A DNA stretch of 64,000 bases from Cyanobacteria bacterium SBLK (GTDB taxonomy: Bacteria > Cyanobacteriota > Cyanobacteriia > Cyanobacteriales > Spirulinaceae): assembly GCA_017746715.1 (NCBI GenBank), contig JAGHZQ010000016.1, positions 1-64,000 of the forward strand. The letters are read 5' to 3'. Shown here in pieces: positions 35,562 to 43,690 of the stretch. The stretch's first letter is position 1. The number at the start of each line of letters is the position of its first letter. The notes beneath the pieces are model-generated. The model saw only the letters and a program-made list of their open reading frames with translations. It searched no databases and had not been told where the DNA came from. The translations under genes were made by a program, and so were the position numbers.

Positions 35562-36815
35562 ATGACGAATTTGCAACGGAAAAGAGTTGTTATTACGGGT
35601 CTTGGCGCAATTACTCCCCTTGGCAATACCCTCGAGGAATATTGGCAGGGATTAATGGAGGGTCGCAATGGGATCGATACAGTGACCCATTTCGATCCAT
35701 CCGAACACGCTTGTCGCATTGGCGGTGAAGTTAAAGGTTTCGATCCCCATCAATATATCCCCAAAAAAAAAGAAGCCAAGCGGATGGATCGTTTCTCTCA
35801 GTTTGCAATCTCTGCCAGCAAACAAGCACTACTCGATGCAAAGCTGGAGATAGACGATTTGAATGCCGATCGCATTGGCGTATTGATCGGGACGGGCGTG
35901 GGCGGCATTAAGGTTATGGAAGATCAGCAAACCGTGTATTTAGATAGAGGTCCCTCTCGTTGCAGTCCGTTTATGATTCCCATGATGATCGCGAATATGG
36001 CGGCGGGTTTGACGGCGATTCATACCGGGGCAAAGGGTCCGAATACTTGCGCGGTAACGGCTTGTGCGGCGGGTTCCAATGCCATTGGCGATGCCTTTCG
36101 CTTGGTGCAAGGGGGTTATGCGGATGCCATGATTTGCGGCGGGACGGAGGCAGCAATTACGCCGTTGTCTTATGCCGGTTTTGCTTCGGCTCGGGCGCTC
36201 TCTACCCGCAATGACGACCCCAAACATGCCTGCCGTCCTTTTGATAAAAACCGCGATGGTTTTGTCATGGGAGAGGGATCTGGCATTCTCATTATTGAAG
36301 AACTGGAAAGCGCTCTCCATCGCGGGGCAAAAATCTATGGGGAAATGGTCGGCTATGGCATGACTTGCGATGCCTATCACATGACCTCTCCAGTACCGGG
36401 AGGACTGGGTGCGGCTCGGGCGATGGAGTTAGCGCTGAAGGATGGAGGGTTGACTCCCGATCGCGTCAGTTATATCAATGCTCACGGCACCAGCACCCCA
36501 GCTAACGATCCCACGGAAACCAATGCGATTAAAAAGGCTTTGGGAGATGCGGCTTATCAAATTCCCGTCAGTTCTACGAAGTCGATGACGGGTCACTTGT
36601 TGGGGGGTTCTGGGGGTATTGAGGCGGTAGCGACGGTGATGGCGATCGCCAGCGATCGGGTGCCGCCGACAATTAATTTAGAAGAACCCGATGACGATTG
36701 CGATCTCGATTACATTCCCAATGAAAGTCGCGAGGTTGAGGTGAAGGTGGCGCTTTCTAATTCTTTCGGATTTGGCGGGCATAATGTAACGCTAGCATTT
36801 CAGAAGTATGTGTAA
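35562..36815 (+). CDS. fabF: beta-ketoacyl-ACP synthase II
   Basis: The 417-residue thiolase-fold enzyme elongates acyl-ACP with malonyl-ACP. The catalytic Cys-His-His triad is visible: Cys in [13 protein letters not shown], His in [14 protein letters not shown], and His in [13 protein letters not shown]. Other family marks are [15 protein letters not shown] at the start and [12 protein letters not shown] at the end. It forms the acpP-fabF pair with the gene 109 bases upstream, separated by a hairpin. The sequence is full length with no anomalies. Confidence 0.96.
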   Translation: MTNLQRKRVVITGLGAITPLGNTLEEYWQGLMEGRNGIDTVTHFDPSEHACRIGGEVKGFDPHQYIPKKKEAKRMDRFSQFAISASKQALLDAKLEIDDLNADRIGVLIGTGVGGIKVMEDQQTVYLDRGPSRCSPFMIPMMIANMAAGLTAIHTGAKGPNTCAVTACAAGSNAIGDAFRLVQGGYADAMICGGTEAAITPLSYAGFASARALSTRNDDPKHACRPFDKNRDGFVMGEGSGILIIEELESALHRGAKIYGEMVGYGMTCDAYHMTSPVPGGLGAARAMELALKDGGLTPDRVSYINAHGTSTPANDPTETNAIKKALGDAAYQIPVSSTKSMTGHLLGGSGGIEAVATVMAIASDRVPPTINLEEPDDDCDLDYIPNESREVEVKVALSNSFGFGGHNVTLAFQKYV

Positions 36816-36865
36816 ATCCCCCCCCAGCCCCCCTTAGTCAGGGGGGAAAATGGCGCTCGATCGCG

Positions 36866-37282
36866 CTAATTGCTAACCCGAGCAGGAGGAAAATGCTCGT
36901 AGTGGGAGCGCAAAGCATCAACGCCAAGCTCCCTCGTTAAATCGTGCCAAACTGAATGAATGTGATTGGCATTATTGCGACTATTATCAAATTCAATAAG
37001 TGCAGCCGGTCCGTGCAGGCGATAGTAATGTCCTCGCTCTTTATCCAAAGCTCCAGCTCAAGCAAAGCGAATTTTGTCAATTCCGGCATCGCGGATGTGC
37101 TGCAACTGTTGCTCTGCTAAATCCGGTTGGAGATTCTCTACGTAAGTATCGAGCAATCGCAAAGCGAGATCGCGTCCGGCTGCCTCGATTTCTCCTATCC
37201 GATATCCCGTGTCGCTGAGGGCAAATTGCCATAAGTTCTCGGCGGCTTGTTTTTGTTCCCAATAGGCAATCGCTCGTGTCAT
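36866..37282 (-). pseudogene. DUF3500 protein remnant with internal stop
   Basis: Read leftwards from 37282, the frame encodes WQFALSDTGYRIGEIEAAG and LLDTYVENLQPDLAEQQL, then reaches a TGA at 37060-37058 after DKIRFA. The same frame continues with AGALDKERGHYYRLHGP, IEFDNSRNNANHIHSVWHD and a stop at 36866. GxxYYRxxGPxxxIEFDNxxxNANHIHxVWRD is the C-terminal signature of DUF3500 proteins, whose homologues have a Trp codon (TGG) where this TGA lies. Only about the last 135 of an expected 300 or more residues remain, so this is a decayed fragment. Confidence 0.75.
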
Positions 37283-37574
37283 GAGAGCTCCTCTTTGGTC
37301 ATTTATTTAACTGCAGAATTGCAGAAAAATACAACTTCTGAAACTGATTATCTGGCATTATAGTATTTATATATTAAAGCCTTTAGTGTCCTAGTTTGTG
37401 GTGTAGCCAGTCGTGTCTTTGCTTTTTAGAATAACAATACTAATTCTACTGAATTAGACATTGTTACTACCGACTTAACTTGGAGTTTGGAAGCATTTCT
37501 CTAACTAAACCCCAAAAACTTCTTCTGTCTTAAAAGACGGAAAACAGTGATTAACCTACCTTTTGGCATTAACG

Positions 37575-37712
37575 ATGAAACGTATTATTACAAGTGCATG
37601 TTGCCTAACTCATCCTCGAAAACTCAAAGCGATCTCGCTTTGGCTTCAAATCCTTGCTTTTACTGCAATCGCTATTAACCACGGTTGGCAAATTGTCGAT
37701 CGTCTGTTTTAA
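37575..37712 (+). CDS. possible 45-aa membrane peptide
   Basis: An ATG opens 45 codons: a basic, Cys-containing head (MKRIITSACCLTHPRK), then one hydrophobic stretch (ISLWLQILAFTAIAI) and a short polar tail ending VDRLF. One membrane span with positive-inside charge is plausible. No ribosome-binding site of note is visible, and the surroundings are gene debris, so this may be fortuitous. The flanking stretch 37283-37574 shows no other gene. Confidence 0.25.
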   Translation: MKRIITSACCLTHPRKLKAISLWLQILAFTAIAINHGWQIVDRLF

Positions 37713-37721
37713 AAACGCGGG

Positions 37722-38060
37722 AAGGCAAGATTGCCTATGTCTATCATAAATGCGAAAAGAGGACTCCCACTAGACCCGATCTGACGCACGTAAGGATTGG
37801 CATTTTAAATTAGCACATCATCTTTGCGATGGGGCTGGTATGATATTTGTGGATATATCTCATCAAGAGATGTGGCGGCGGCTCAAGTCATTCGGAATCG
37901 TGGGATTTCGCCTGCGCTCAATCTGAACTTGTCTGAGGTCGGGCTGGTCTCGGACATTAAAGAAAATGCCTGTAGAGACGGTCTGGTGGGGGCAAGAGTA
38001 ACTTTGCCTAGTCAAGAGTCTGCGAAACAGGAACTCCCGATCGCGAGGTTGGGAATCTCC
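37722..38060 (+). pseudogene. IS200/IS605-type TnpB C-terminal remnant
   Basis: Two frames give TnpB-like debris: GKIAYVYHKCEKRTPTRPD (ending at a stop near 37819), and then YDICGYISSRDVAAAQVIRNRG in the frame that leads into cysQ. The CGY-x-x-SRDVAAAQVIRNRG string is the zinc-finger and RuvC-III end of TnpB nucleases, with DxxAA being the last catalytic region. The rest of the element is gone. The remnant frame runs without a stop into cysQ, so an annotation tool may wrongly extend cysQ upstream. Confidence 0.6.
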
Positions 38061-38117
38061 CGTCAAATCAAAGATTCTGACGGGAGAGAATGTCAAGCCG
38101 TATTCCCTATTCCCTCA

Positions 38118-39086
38118 ATGAAACAAGAACGACAAACCGCGATCGCAGCCGTACGCGCGGCAGCCAAACTTTGCGAAACGGTTCGCCAGCAACGCTCTCA
38201 ACCCCTCACCAAACAAGATGCCAGTCCCGTCACCGTGGCGGACTTCGGAGCACAAGCGATCGTTTGTCAGGCCCTTGCTGCTAATTTTTCCGACGATCCC
38301 GTTATTGGGGAAGAAGACTCCACCATGCTGCAACAGAGCGATCGCCAAGAAGAGTTTAACCGAGTCGTTGCTTTGGTACGGGATATTCTCCCCCAAGCGA
38401 CCCCCGATGAGATTCTTCACTGGATCGATTGCGGTAATGGGAAAATCGCGTCTCGTTACTGGACTCTCGACCCCATCGACGGGACAAAAGGTTTTATTCG
38501 CGGCGACCAATACGCGATCGCTTTGGCGTTGGTGGAAGCGGGAAAACTGCAATTGGGAATCCTCGGCTGTCCGGCTTTACCCCTCGATCCGAGGGAACCC
38601 GACGGTCCCAAGGGCATTCTCTTTCTCGCCGTCCGGGGGGAAGGCACGCAAATCCTGAGCTTGACCGATAATACAACCACCCTCGCCAAAGTCAACTCCA
38701 CGGGAGAACCGCAAAAACTAGGACTGATTACAAGCGTCGAAGCCCGTCATAGCGATCGCTCCAAACAGCACGCCCTCGCCAAAGCGATCGGCATGACGCG
38801 CCCGTTTTTGCAGATGGACTCCCAAGCCAAATACGCTGCTGTCGCCCGAGGGGAAGCTGATATTTACACCCGCATTCCCCCGCCGGATCGCCCCAACAAG
38901 CGAGAAAATATATGGGATCACGCCGCCGGAGCGATCGTTTTGGAAGAAGCGGGGGGGCGCGTGACGGATCTCGACGGCAAACCTCTCGATTTTTCCTTGG
39001 GGGCAAAATTAACGGCAAATCGCGGTATTGTCGCCAGTAACGGTACGATTCACGATCGCATTTTGCAATTCACTCGGGAAAACTGA
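38118..39086 (+). CDS. cysQ: 3'(2'),5'-bisphosphate nucleotidase
   Basis: This enzyme removes the 3' phosphate of PAP/PAPS, a by-product of sulfate assimilation. The metal-dependent phosphatase signatures are present: VIGEEDSTML (metal-binding Glu pair), WTLDPIDGTKGFIRG and WDHAAGAIVLEEAGG. The 322-residue length from the ATG at 38118 fits plant/yeast HAL2-like members in cyanobacteria. The frame is open upstream to 37824, but those codons derive from a TnpB remnant and should not be included. Confidence 0.9.
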   Translation: MKQERQTAIAAVRAAAKLCETVRQQRSQPLTKQDASPVTVADFGAQAIVCQALAANFSDDPVIGEEDSTMLQQSDRQEEFNRVVALVRDILPQATPDEILHWIDCGNGKIASRYWTLDPIDGTKGFIRGDQYAIALALVEAGKLQLGILGCPALPLDPREPDGPKGILFLAVRGEGTQILSLTDNTTTLAKVNSTGEPQKLGLITSVEARHSDRSKQHALAKAIGMTRPFLQMDSQAKYAAVARGEADIYTRIPPPDRPNKRENIWDHAAGAIVLEEAGGRVTDLDGKPLDFSLGAKLTANRGIVASNGTIHDRILQFTREN

Positions 39087-39135
39087 GCAAAAAATCGAGA
39101 AGTATTAAAAAAATTTATCAATTGCCTTCGAGGTG

Positions 39136-39163
39136 TTGACATCTGAAAATTTTGTTGTAATCT
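39136..39163 (+). promoter_or_regulatory. sigma-70 type promoter
   Basis: TTGACA at 39136 and TAATCT at 39158 are separated by 16 bases and lie in AT-rich DNA after cysQ. The promoter would start RNA near 39170, upstream of the hairpin at 39192-39234 and of the IscB leader. It may drive a short RNA or the guide RNA/iscB transcript. Confidence 0.5.
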
Positions 39164-39191
39164 AATAGTCAGGTGTGAGGAAAAGTGAGAG

Positions 39192-39237
39192 AAGACGCTT
39201 GGGGTCGAAACAAGGCAAGACTCCCAAGCGTCTTTTC
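39192..39237 (+). terminator. perfect 12-bp hairpin with T-run
   Basis: AAGACGCTTGGG and CCCAAGCGTCTT are perfect complements around a 19-base loop, followed by TTCT. Together with the promoter at 39136 it bounds a possible transcript of about 65 bases. Alternatively it is an inverted-repeat end of the decayed IscB element. Confidence 0.55.
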
Positions 39238-39239
39238 TA

Positions 39240-39438
39240 TTGGGTTATTTTTTGCCTGCCCAGTCTTAGTGAATAAATCACTATATTATCTCGGTCAAGA
39301 AACCCGTAAGTGCGTGCCAGCTTTCGGCTCTTTCGTACAACTTTAAACAGGTGTAAGAGTAAAGCCAGTGAGTTGTACCGAACAAGCCCAGATAATTTTG
39401 ACCAGGCTAACATCACCCTAATTTTAGGAGTTTTACCC
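39240..39438 (+). ncRNA. candidate IscB guide-RNA (omegaRNA) leader
   Basis: The 200 bases directly ahead of the iscB start are non-coding and foldable. TCGTACAAC (39333-39341) pairs with GTTGTACCGA (39372-39381), enclosing a loop that contains a GTGTAAGAG segment; GCCAGCTTTCGGCTC (39326 onward) can form a small hairpin. IscB systems encode their omegaRNA at exactly this place, 5' of the ORF. The boundary with the hairpin at 39192 is not determined. Assignment is by position and foldability, not by a covariance model. Confidence 0.5.
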
Positions 39439-39798
39439 ATGGGGGTTTTCGTACTAGATAAAAACAAAAAACCGTTAAATCCAACTCATCCCGCTAGAGC
39501 GAGAAAATGGCTCAAATCGGGACGAGCTAAAGTCTTTAAACGGTTTCCATTCACAATTATTCTACAAGACGTAGAAGGAGGAGAAACGAATGATTGTCAG
39601 TTAAAGATTGACCCCGGTTCAAAGACAACCGGAATCGCAATCGTGCAAGGGAATCGAGTCATCTGGGGTGCAGAATTAATCCATCGCGGACAGCAAATTC
39701 GAGATGCTCTGACTTCGAGACGGCAATTAAGAAGAGGGCGACGCAACCGCAAAACTCGGTATTGCTCCCCTCTTGAGAGGGGCTGGGGGTGGGTTTGA
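39439..39798 (+). pseudogene. iscB: IscB N-terminal remnant (PLMP, RuvC-I, bridge helix)
   Basis: The ATG at 39439 follows AGGAG. The 119 codons encode MGVFVLDKNKKPLNPTHPARA (PLMP domain), then CQLKIDPGSKTTGIAI (RuvC-I, with the catalytic Asp in DPGS) and RRQLRRGRRNRKTRY (Arg-rich bridge helix). A full IscB has about 400-500 residues with RuvC-II, HNH and RuvC-III, all absent here. The frame ends within CSPLERGWGWV, encoded by a copy of the CCCCTC...GGGGGTGGG dispersed repeat, so the gene was cut off at that repeat. The product cannot be a working nuclease. Confidence 0.82.
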
Positions 39799-41813
39799 TA
39801 CGCTTTGCTCGCTACACTTTACTCGTTGCATTTCTTTTCAAAACAGCGATTGCCCCAGTTTTAGCCGCTCCGCCGCGATCGCCGGATAAAACTGTAGAAT
39901 GCGAAATCCTTGTTATCGGCGGCGGACTGGCAGGCTCGGCGACGGCTTACGAGGCACTCCTCGCCGGGCGTACCGTTTGCATGACTGAGATTACCGACTG
40001 GGTGGGGGGGCAGATTTCCTCTCAAGGCACCTCCGCCCTCGACGAAAAAGGCAAACAGCGATCGCTCTTGTTTTATCCCCGAGGCTATAACGAATTTCGC
40101 ATTCGCATCGAAAAGAAATACGGTCGCCTCAACCCGGGAGAATGTTGGGTCAGTGCTTCGTGTTTTCCCCCGAGAGATGCTCATGAAATTCTCTTCGAAC
40201 AATTGCAAGATGCCGCCAAAGAGGGAGAGGGAACATTGCACTGGTTTCCCAGCACCGCGATCAAAGAATTAGAAATCAGTCCCGAAGGGAATGTCATTCA
40301 AAGCGCGATCGCCATCCAACACCAACCTGCCCCCAACGCCGTACCCCTCAACAGCGAACCCCTCTCCCAAACCATTGAAGATATTTATACCTATACAGAC
40401 TCGCCCCGCTTCCACAAAAGTATTATTCGCTTCCTCCCCCAAGGAAAAAACGATCCCAGTTTGGTGAATTGGTACGTCGTCGAGGCGACAGAAACCGGAG
40501 AAATTATTGCCCTTGCCGATGTCCCTTACCGTCTCGGCATCGATCCCCTCTCCGCCGTCGAACCTTCCTCCTCGGGCGGCATTACCGAAGGAGATCCCTA
40601 TTGTACCCAAGGGTTTACCTATACCTTTGCCATGGAGAAAATGGCGGAAGCGCAGACGTATGACATACCGGAATTTTACTCCCGATACGAACCCTATTAC
40701 AGTTACGAACAGCCTCACTTTGCGAGTATCGATCTCCTTTTTACCTATCGCCGCATTTGGAGTCCCACCACGGGAGAACCAGACGGTTTGGGCGGCCGTA
40801 ACTGGACGAAAGTTACCCCCGGCGACATCTCCATGCAAAATTGGACTTGGGGCAATGACTATCGACCCGGTACCGAAAGCGATAATTTAATTTATAGCCG
40901 TTCCCAACTGCAAGCAATGGGACAGTTAGAACCGGGAGGATGGATGGGAGGACTGCGAACCGAAACCTTGAGAAAAGGCGAAGAACACGCCATCGGTTTT
41001 TTCTATTGGTTGGTGCAGGGAATCACCGACTCGCAGTTGGGCGAAGGTGTGAAGGAGAGCGATCGCACTCATCGCTACCTGACGGGGTTGGATTCTCCCA
41101 TGGGAACCATCTACGGACTCTCGAAATATCCCTATATTCGCGAAGGCCGTCGCATTATCGGCCGTCCTTCTTTTGCCTATCCCGACGGGTTTAGCGTCAC
41201 GGAATTGGATATCTCTGCTAAAAACTATCGCGACGAATACTATCAAAATACCTTACCCGCTAAAATGTATGAAGATATGTGGCGGCGACTGTCCGGATTG
41301 GGGGTTATTGATGTGATTCTCGACGATCTGCCCGCAGAACGCATGACCCGTCGCACTCGTTCTACCTTATATCCCGACTCTGTAGGCATTGCCCAATACA
41401 ATATCGATTTTCATCCTTGCATGACCCTTTCTCCCCCAGAATTGCCCGGAAATACGGAACGAGAGGGAACGAGACAGGGAGCGGGTTTGACCTATCCAGC
41501 ACAAATCCCCTTACGCGCTCTCATTCCTCAAGAAATCGATAATTTGTTAGTAGCGGGAAAAAGTATCGCGACCAGTCATATTGCGGCGGCGGCCTATCGC
41601 GTTCATTCTTTTGAATGGTCCGTGGGGGCGGCGGCGGGAACGACGGCAGCTTACGCTTTAGAAGAAGATATCCGACCCTATCAATTAGTCGAAACCATGC
41701 CGCGACCCAATCCTCAATTGCAAGAATTAAAACTGCGTTTGGTGGAAAATGGCAATCCCAACGCCTTTCCCGATACTTCGATTTTTAATTTGGATTGGGA
41801 AAACTGGAAATAG
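39789..41813 (+). CDS. exported FAD-dependent oxidoreductase
   Basis: The 674-residue protein has a signal peptide (IRFARYTLLVAFLFKTAIAPVLAAP) and an FAD-binding beta-alpha-beta unit (CEILVIGGGLAGSATAYEAL, then MTEITDWVGGQISSQG). It ends with the typical C-terminal flavin loop NLLVAGKSIATSHIAAAAYRVH. It belongs to the FAD-dependent family of periplasmic dehydrogenases/xanthan-lyase-like proteins; the substrate is unknown. The first codons lie in the repeat that cut off iscB. GTG at 39789 or TTG at 39795 must be used, so its original start and promoter may have been altered by the same event. It overlaps the iscB remnant by ten bases. Confidence 0.8.
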   Translation: MGLIRFARYTLLVAFLFKTAIAPVLAAPPRSPDKTVECEILVIGGGLAGSATAYEALLAGRTVCMTEITDWVGGQISSQGTSALDEKGKQRSLLFYPRGYNEFRIRIEKKYGRLNPGECWVSASCFPPRDAHEILFEQLQDAAKEGEGTLHWFPSTAIKELEISPEGNVIQSAIAIQHQPAPNAVPLNSEPLSQTIEDIYTYTDSPRFHKSIIRFLPQGKNDPSLVNWYVVEATETGEIIALADVPYRLGIDPLSAVEPSSSGGITEGDPYCTQGFTYTFAMEKMAEAQTYDIPEFYSRYEPYYSYEQPHFASIDLLFTYRRIWSPTTGEPDGLGGRNWTKVTPGDISMQNWTWGNDYRPGTESDNLIYSRSQLQAMGQLEPGGWMGGLRTETLRKGEEHAIGFFYWLVQGITDSQLGEGVKESDRTHRYLTGLDSPMGTIYGLSKYPYIREGRRIIGRPSFAYPDGFSVTELDISAKNYRDEYYQNTLPAKMYEDMWRRLSGLGVIDVILDDLPAERMTRRTRSTLYPDSVGIAQYNIDFHPCMTLSPPELPGNTEREGTRQGAGLTYPAQIPLRALIPQEIDNLLVAGKSIATSHIAAAAYRVHSFEWSVGAAAGTTAAYALEEDIRPYQLVETMPRPNPQLQELKLRLVENGNPNAFPDTSIFNLDWENWK

Positions 41814-42071
41814 TTTGGCGATGATAACAAACCATAAAATGTGAATTGGAAATAAGGATTATAAGCAATTAAATGTACTCTCCTATTTATAGTTATCTTG
41901 ATAATCGATTTATTATTTTCTCACGCAATTTCTGGGTTTGACCGTTCTCAACAAGATTAATCGTTTCAAAAACAGAAAATAGAATCATTGCAATCGTGTC
42001 AAGCGATTTAAGATTGTTTTAATATCACGAAAAATCAAAAGTTAATGAATTGTGAAAGCAAAAGAGTTTTT

Positions 42072-42113
42072 GTATTCTGTGCTACAAAATAAAGCGAACC
42101 CGAGGAGTACCAT
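42072..42113 (+). promoter_or_regulatory. NtcA-activated promoter of the urea transporter
   Basis: GTATTCTGTGCTAC at 42072-42085 is a perfect GTA-N8-TAC NtcA site. Exactly 22 bases later comes TACCAT (42108-42113), which fits the TAN3T -10 box. This is the canonical class of promoters activated by NtcA under nitrogen limitation, and it lies 69 bases before urtA. The remainder of 41814-42071 is AT-rich with no gene. Confidence 0.85.
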
Positions 42114-42133
42114 ACACACCTCGACGCTTTATT
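42087..42133. repeat. inverted repeat straddling the urtA -10 box
   Basis: AAATAAAGCG and CGCTTTATTT are perfect complements, and an inner pair CGAGG/CCTCG extends the stem. The -10 box TACCAT lies in the loop. It may be a terminator for upstream transcription or an operator-like structure at the promoter. Confidence 0.6.
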
Positions 42134-42182
42134 TTAAAGAGCGATCGCAATAGTTGATCCTAAAGAGGTAGACAACAAAACC

Positions 42183-43499
42183 ATGATCGAGAGATTAGGA
42201 CGAAGAAAATTTTTAATGTACGGTTCTGCGGCTTTGGGAACGAGTCTCTTACTCAAAGCCTGTACGACTGAAGAAACGGGAGATTCTTCCGAAGAAACAA
42301 CAGAAGGTGCTACAGAAACAGCGAGCGGTGAAGATACGATTAAAGTGGGAATTCTCCACTCTCTGAGCGGGACGATGGCCATTAGCGAAACCACCGTAGT
42401 CGATGCCGAAAAATTGGCCATTAAAGAGATTAATGAATCCGGTGGCGTTCTCGGCAAACAGATTGAAGCGATCGTCGAAGATGGGAACTCCGACTGGCCG
42501 ACTTTTGCGGAAAAAGCGGCAAAACTGATCGATCGCGATGAAGTCGTGACTATCTTTGGTTGTTGGACTTCTGCCAGTAGGAAAGCTGTTTTGGATGTTT
42601 TTGAATCCAAAGATCATATGCTTTGGTATCCCGTTCAATATGAAGGTCAAGAATGTTCTAAAAACATTTTCTATACCGGAGCCGCTCCCAACCAACAAAT
42701 CGAACCGGCTGTTGATTGGCTGTTGGAAAATAAAGGTAAAAAGTTCTTTTTAGTCGGTTCGGATTATGTCTTCCCGCGCACTGCGAACACGATTATTAAG
42801 GAACAGTTGAAAGCGAAGGATGGGGAGTTAGTTGGCGAAGATTATTTGCCCCTCGGCAATACAGAAGTTACGCCGATTATTACCAAGATTCAAGCTGCTT
42901 TACCCGATGGTGGCGTAATCTTTAACTCCTTGAATGGAGATAGTAATGTTGCTTTCTTCAAACAGTTGCAAGGTGCGGGACTCGGACCCGATAAATATCC
43001 GGTGATGTCTGTCAGTGTTGCCGAGGAAGAAGTCCGACAAATCGGGCCGGAATTCCTGAAAGGACATTATGCTGCTTGGAACTATTTCCAAACCGTGGAT
43101 AGCCCCGAAAATAAAAAATGGGTGGAAGATTTTAAAGCCGAATACGGCGAAGATCGCGTCACCAATGACCCCATGGAGGCGGCCTACATTATGGTGTATT
43201 TGTGGAAACAGGCAGTCGAAAAAGCTGGAACGGCAGACGATTTAGAAAAAGTTCGCGCTGCGGCGATCGGGCAAGAATTTGACGCGCCAGAAGGGAAAGT
43301 CACCATGAATGCCAACCACCACATTTCTAAAACGGTAAGGATCGGCGAAGTGCGCGAAGATGGCCTGTTTGATATTGTTTGGTCGACTGACGGTCCTATC
43401 GAGCCCTTACCTTGGAATCAATTCGTTCCCGAAACTAAAGGGTTTGGGTGCGATTGGAGCGATTCCGAAAAAGGCGGTAAATACAAAATAGAAGCCTAG
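42183..43499 (+). CDS. urtA: urea ABC transporter substrate-binding lipoprotein
   Basis: The 438-residue periplasmic binding protein captures urea for the UrtBCDE transporter. It starts with a twin-arginine-containing lipoprotein signal ([15 protein letters not shown], lipobox LLKAC with Cys27), then an acidic Thr/Glu-rich linker. The mature domain has [52 protein letters not shown] and YTGAAPNQQ, the pattern of UrtA/FmdD amide-binding proteins. It is the first gene behind an NtcA promoter. A 191-base spacer containing a palindrome and repeats separates it from urtB, which could lower downstream expression. Confidence 0.93.
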   Translation: MIERLGRRKFLMYGSAALGTSLLLKACTTEETGDSSEETTEGATETASGEDTIKVGILHSLSGTMAISETTVVDAEKLAIKEINESGGVLGKQIEAIVEDGNSDWPTFAEKAAKLIDRDEVVTIFGCWTSASRKAVLDVFESKDHMLWYPVQYEGQECSKNIFYTGAAPNQQIEPAVDWLLENKGKKFFLVGSDYVFPRTANTIIKEQLKAKDGELVGEDYLPLGNTEVTPIITKIQAALPDGGVIFNSLNGDSNVAFFKQLQGAGLGPDKYPVMSVSVAEEEVRQIGPEFLKGHYAAWNYFQTVDSPENKKWVEDFKAEYGEDRVTNDPMEAAYIMVYLWKQAVEKAGTADDLEKVRAAAIGQEFDAPEGKVTMNANHHISKTVRIGEVREDGLFDIVWSTDGPIEPLPWNQFVPETKGFGCDWSDSEKGGKYKIEA

Positions 43500-43506
43500 T
43501 TGTTCG

Positions 43507-43534
43507 GTACGGACGTAGCATGCTACGTCCGTAC
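43507..43534. repeat. 28-bp perfect palindrome after urtA
   Basis: GTACGGACGTAGCA is followed directly by its exact reverse complement. It begins eight bases after the urtA stop and leads straight into a GTCACCA repeat. In RNA it would form a strong stem after the binding-protein gene, which could protect urtA mRNA or attenuate urtB. Confidence 0.8.
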
Positions 43535-43626
43535 ACCAGTCACCAAGGACGCACTGAGGCTGTTGAGCGAAGCCGAAACGAGGCTGTTGAGCGAAGCCGA
43601 AACGAGGCTGTTGAAGTGTCACCAGT
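43535..43626. repeat. GTCACCA flanks with 24-bp tandem repeat
   Basis: Between two GTCACCA blocks lie two and a half copies of a 24-bp unit, GAGGCTGTTGAGCGAAGC followed by CGAAAC (43556-43579, 43580-43603, partial from 43604). The word TTGAGCGAAGCCGAAA also occurs inside the exported CHAT gene near 61115. Confidence 0.85.
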
Positions 43627-43690
43627 TATTAGGATTGGTGGCTTCTGGTTGTTTCAAAAAAATTGATAATTGTTCATTGATAATTGAAAG

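Noticed and set aside
35940..36380. 146-codon minus-strand frame in fabF
   Set aside because: fabF is full length with all catalytic residues; this is antisense noise.
37824..38117. N-terminal extension of cysQ (98 codons)
   Set aside because: The residues match a TnpB C-terminus, not the nucleotidase family; the ATG at 38118 gives the usual length.
40269..40838. 189-codon minus-strand open frame in the FAD oxidoreductase gene
   Set aside because: Shadow of a well-supported exported oxidoreductase in the high-GC part of the gene; no start context or family pattern.
43535..43626. Regular repeats that could suggest a CRISPR array
   Set aside because: The 24-bp units are directly adjacent with no unique spacers, and no cas genes are near. 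No CRISPR array was seen anywhere in the window.
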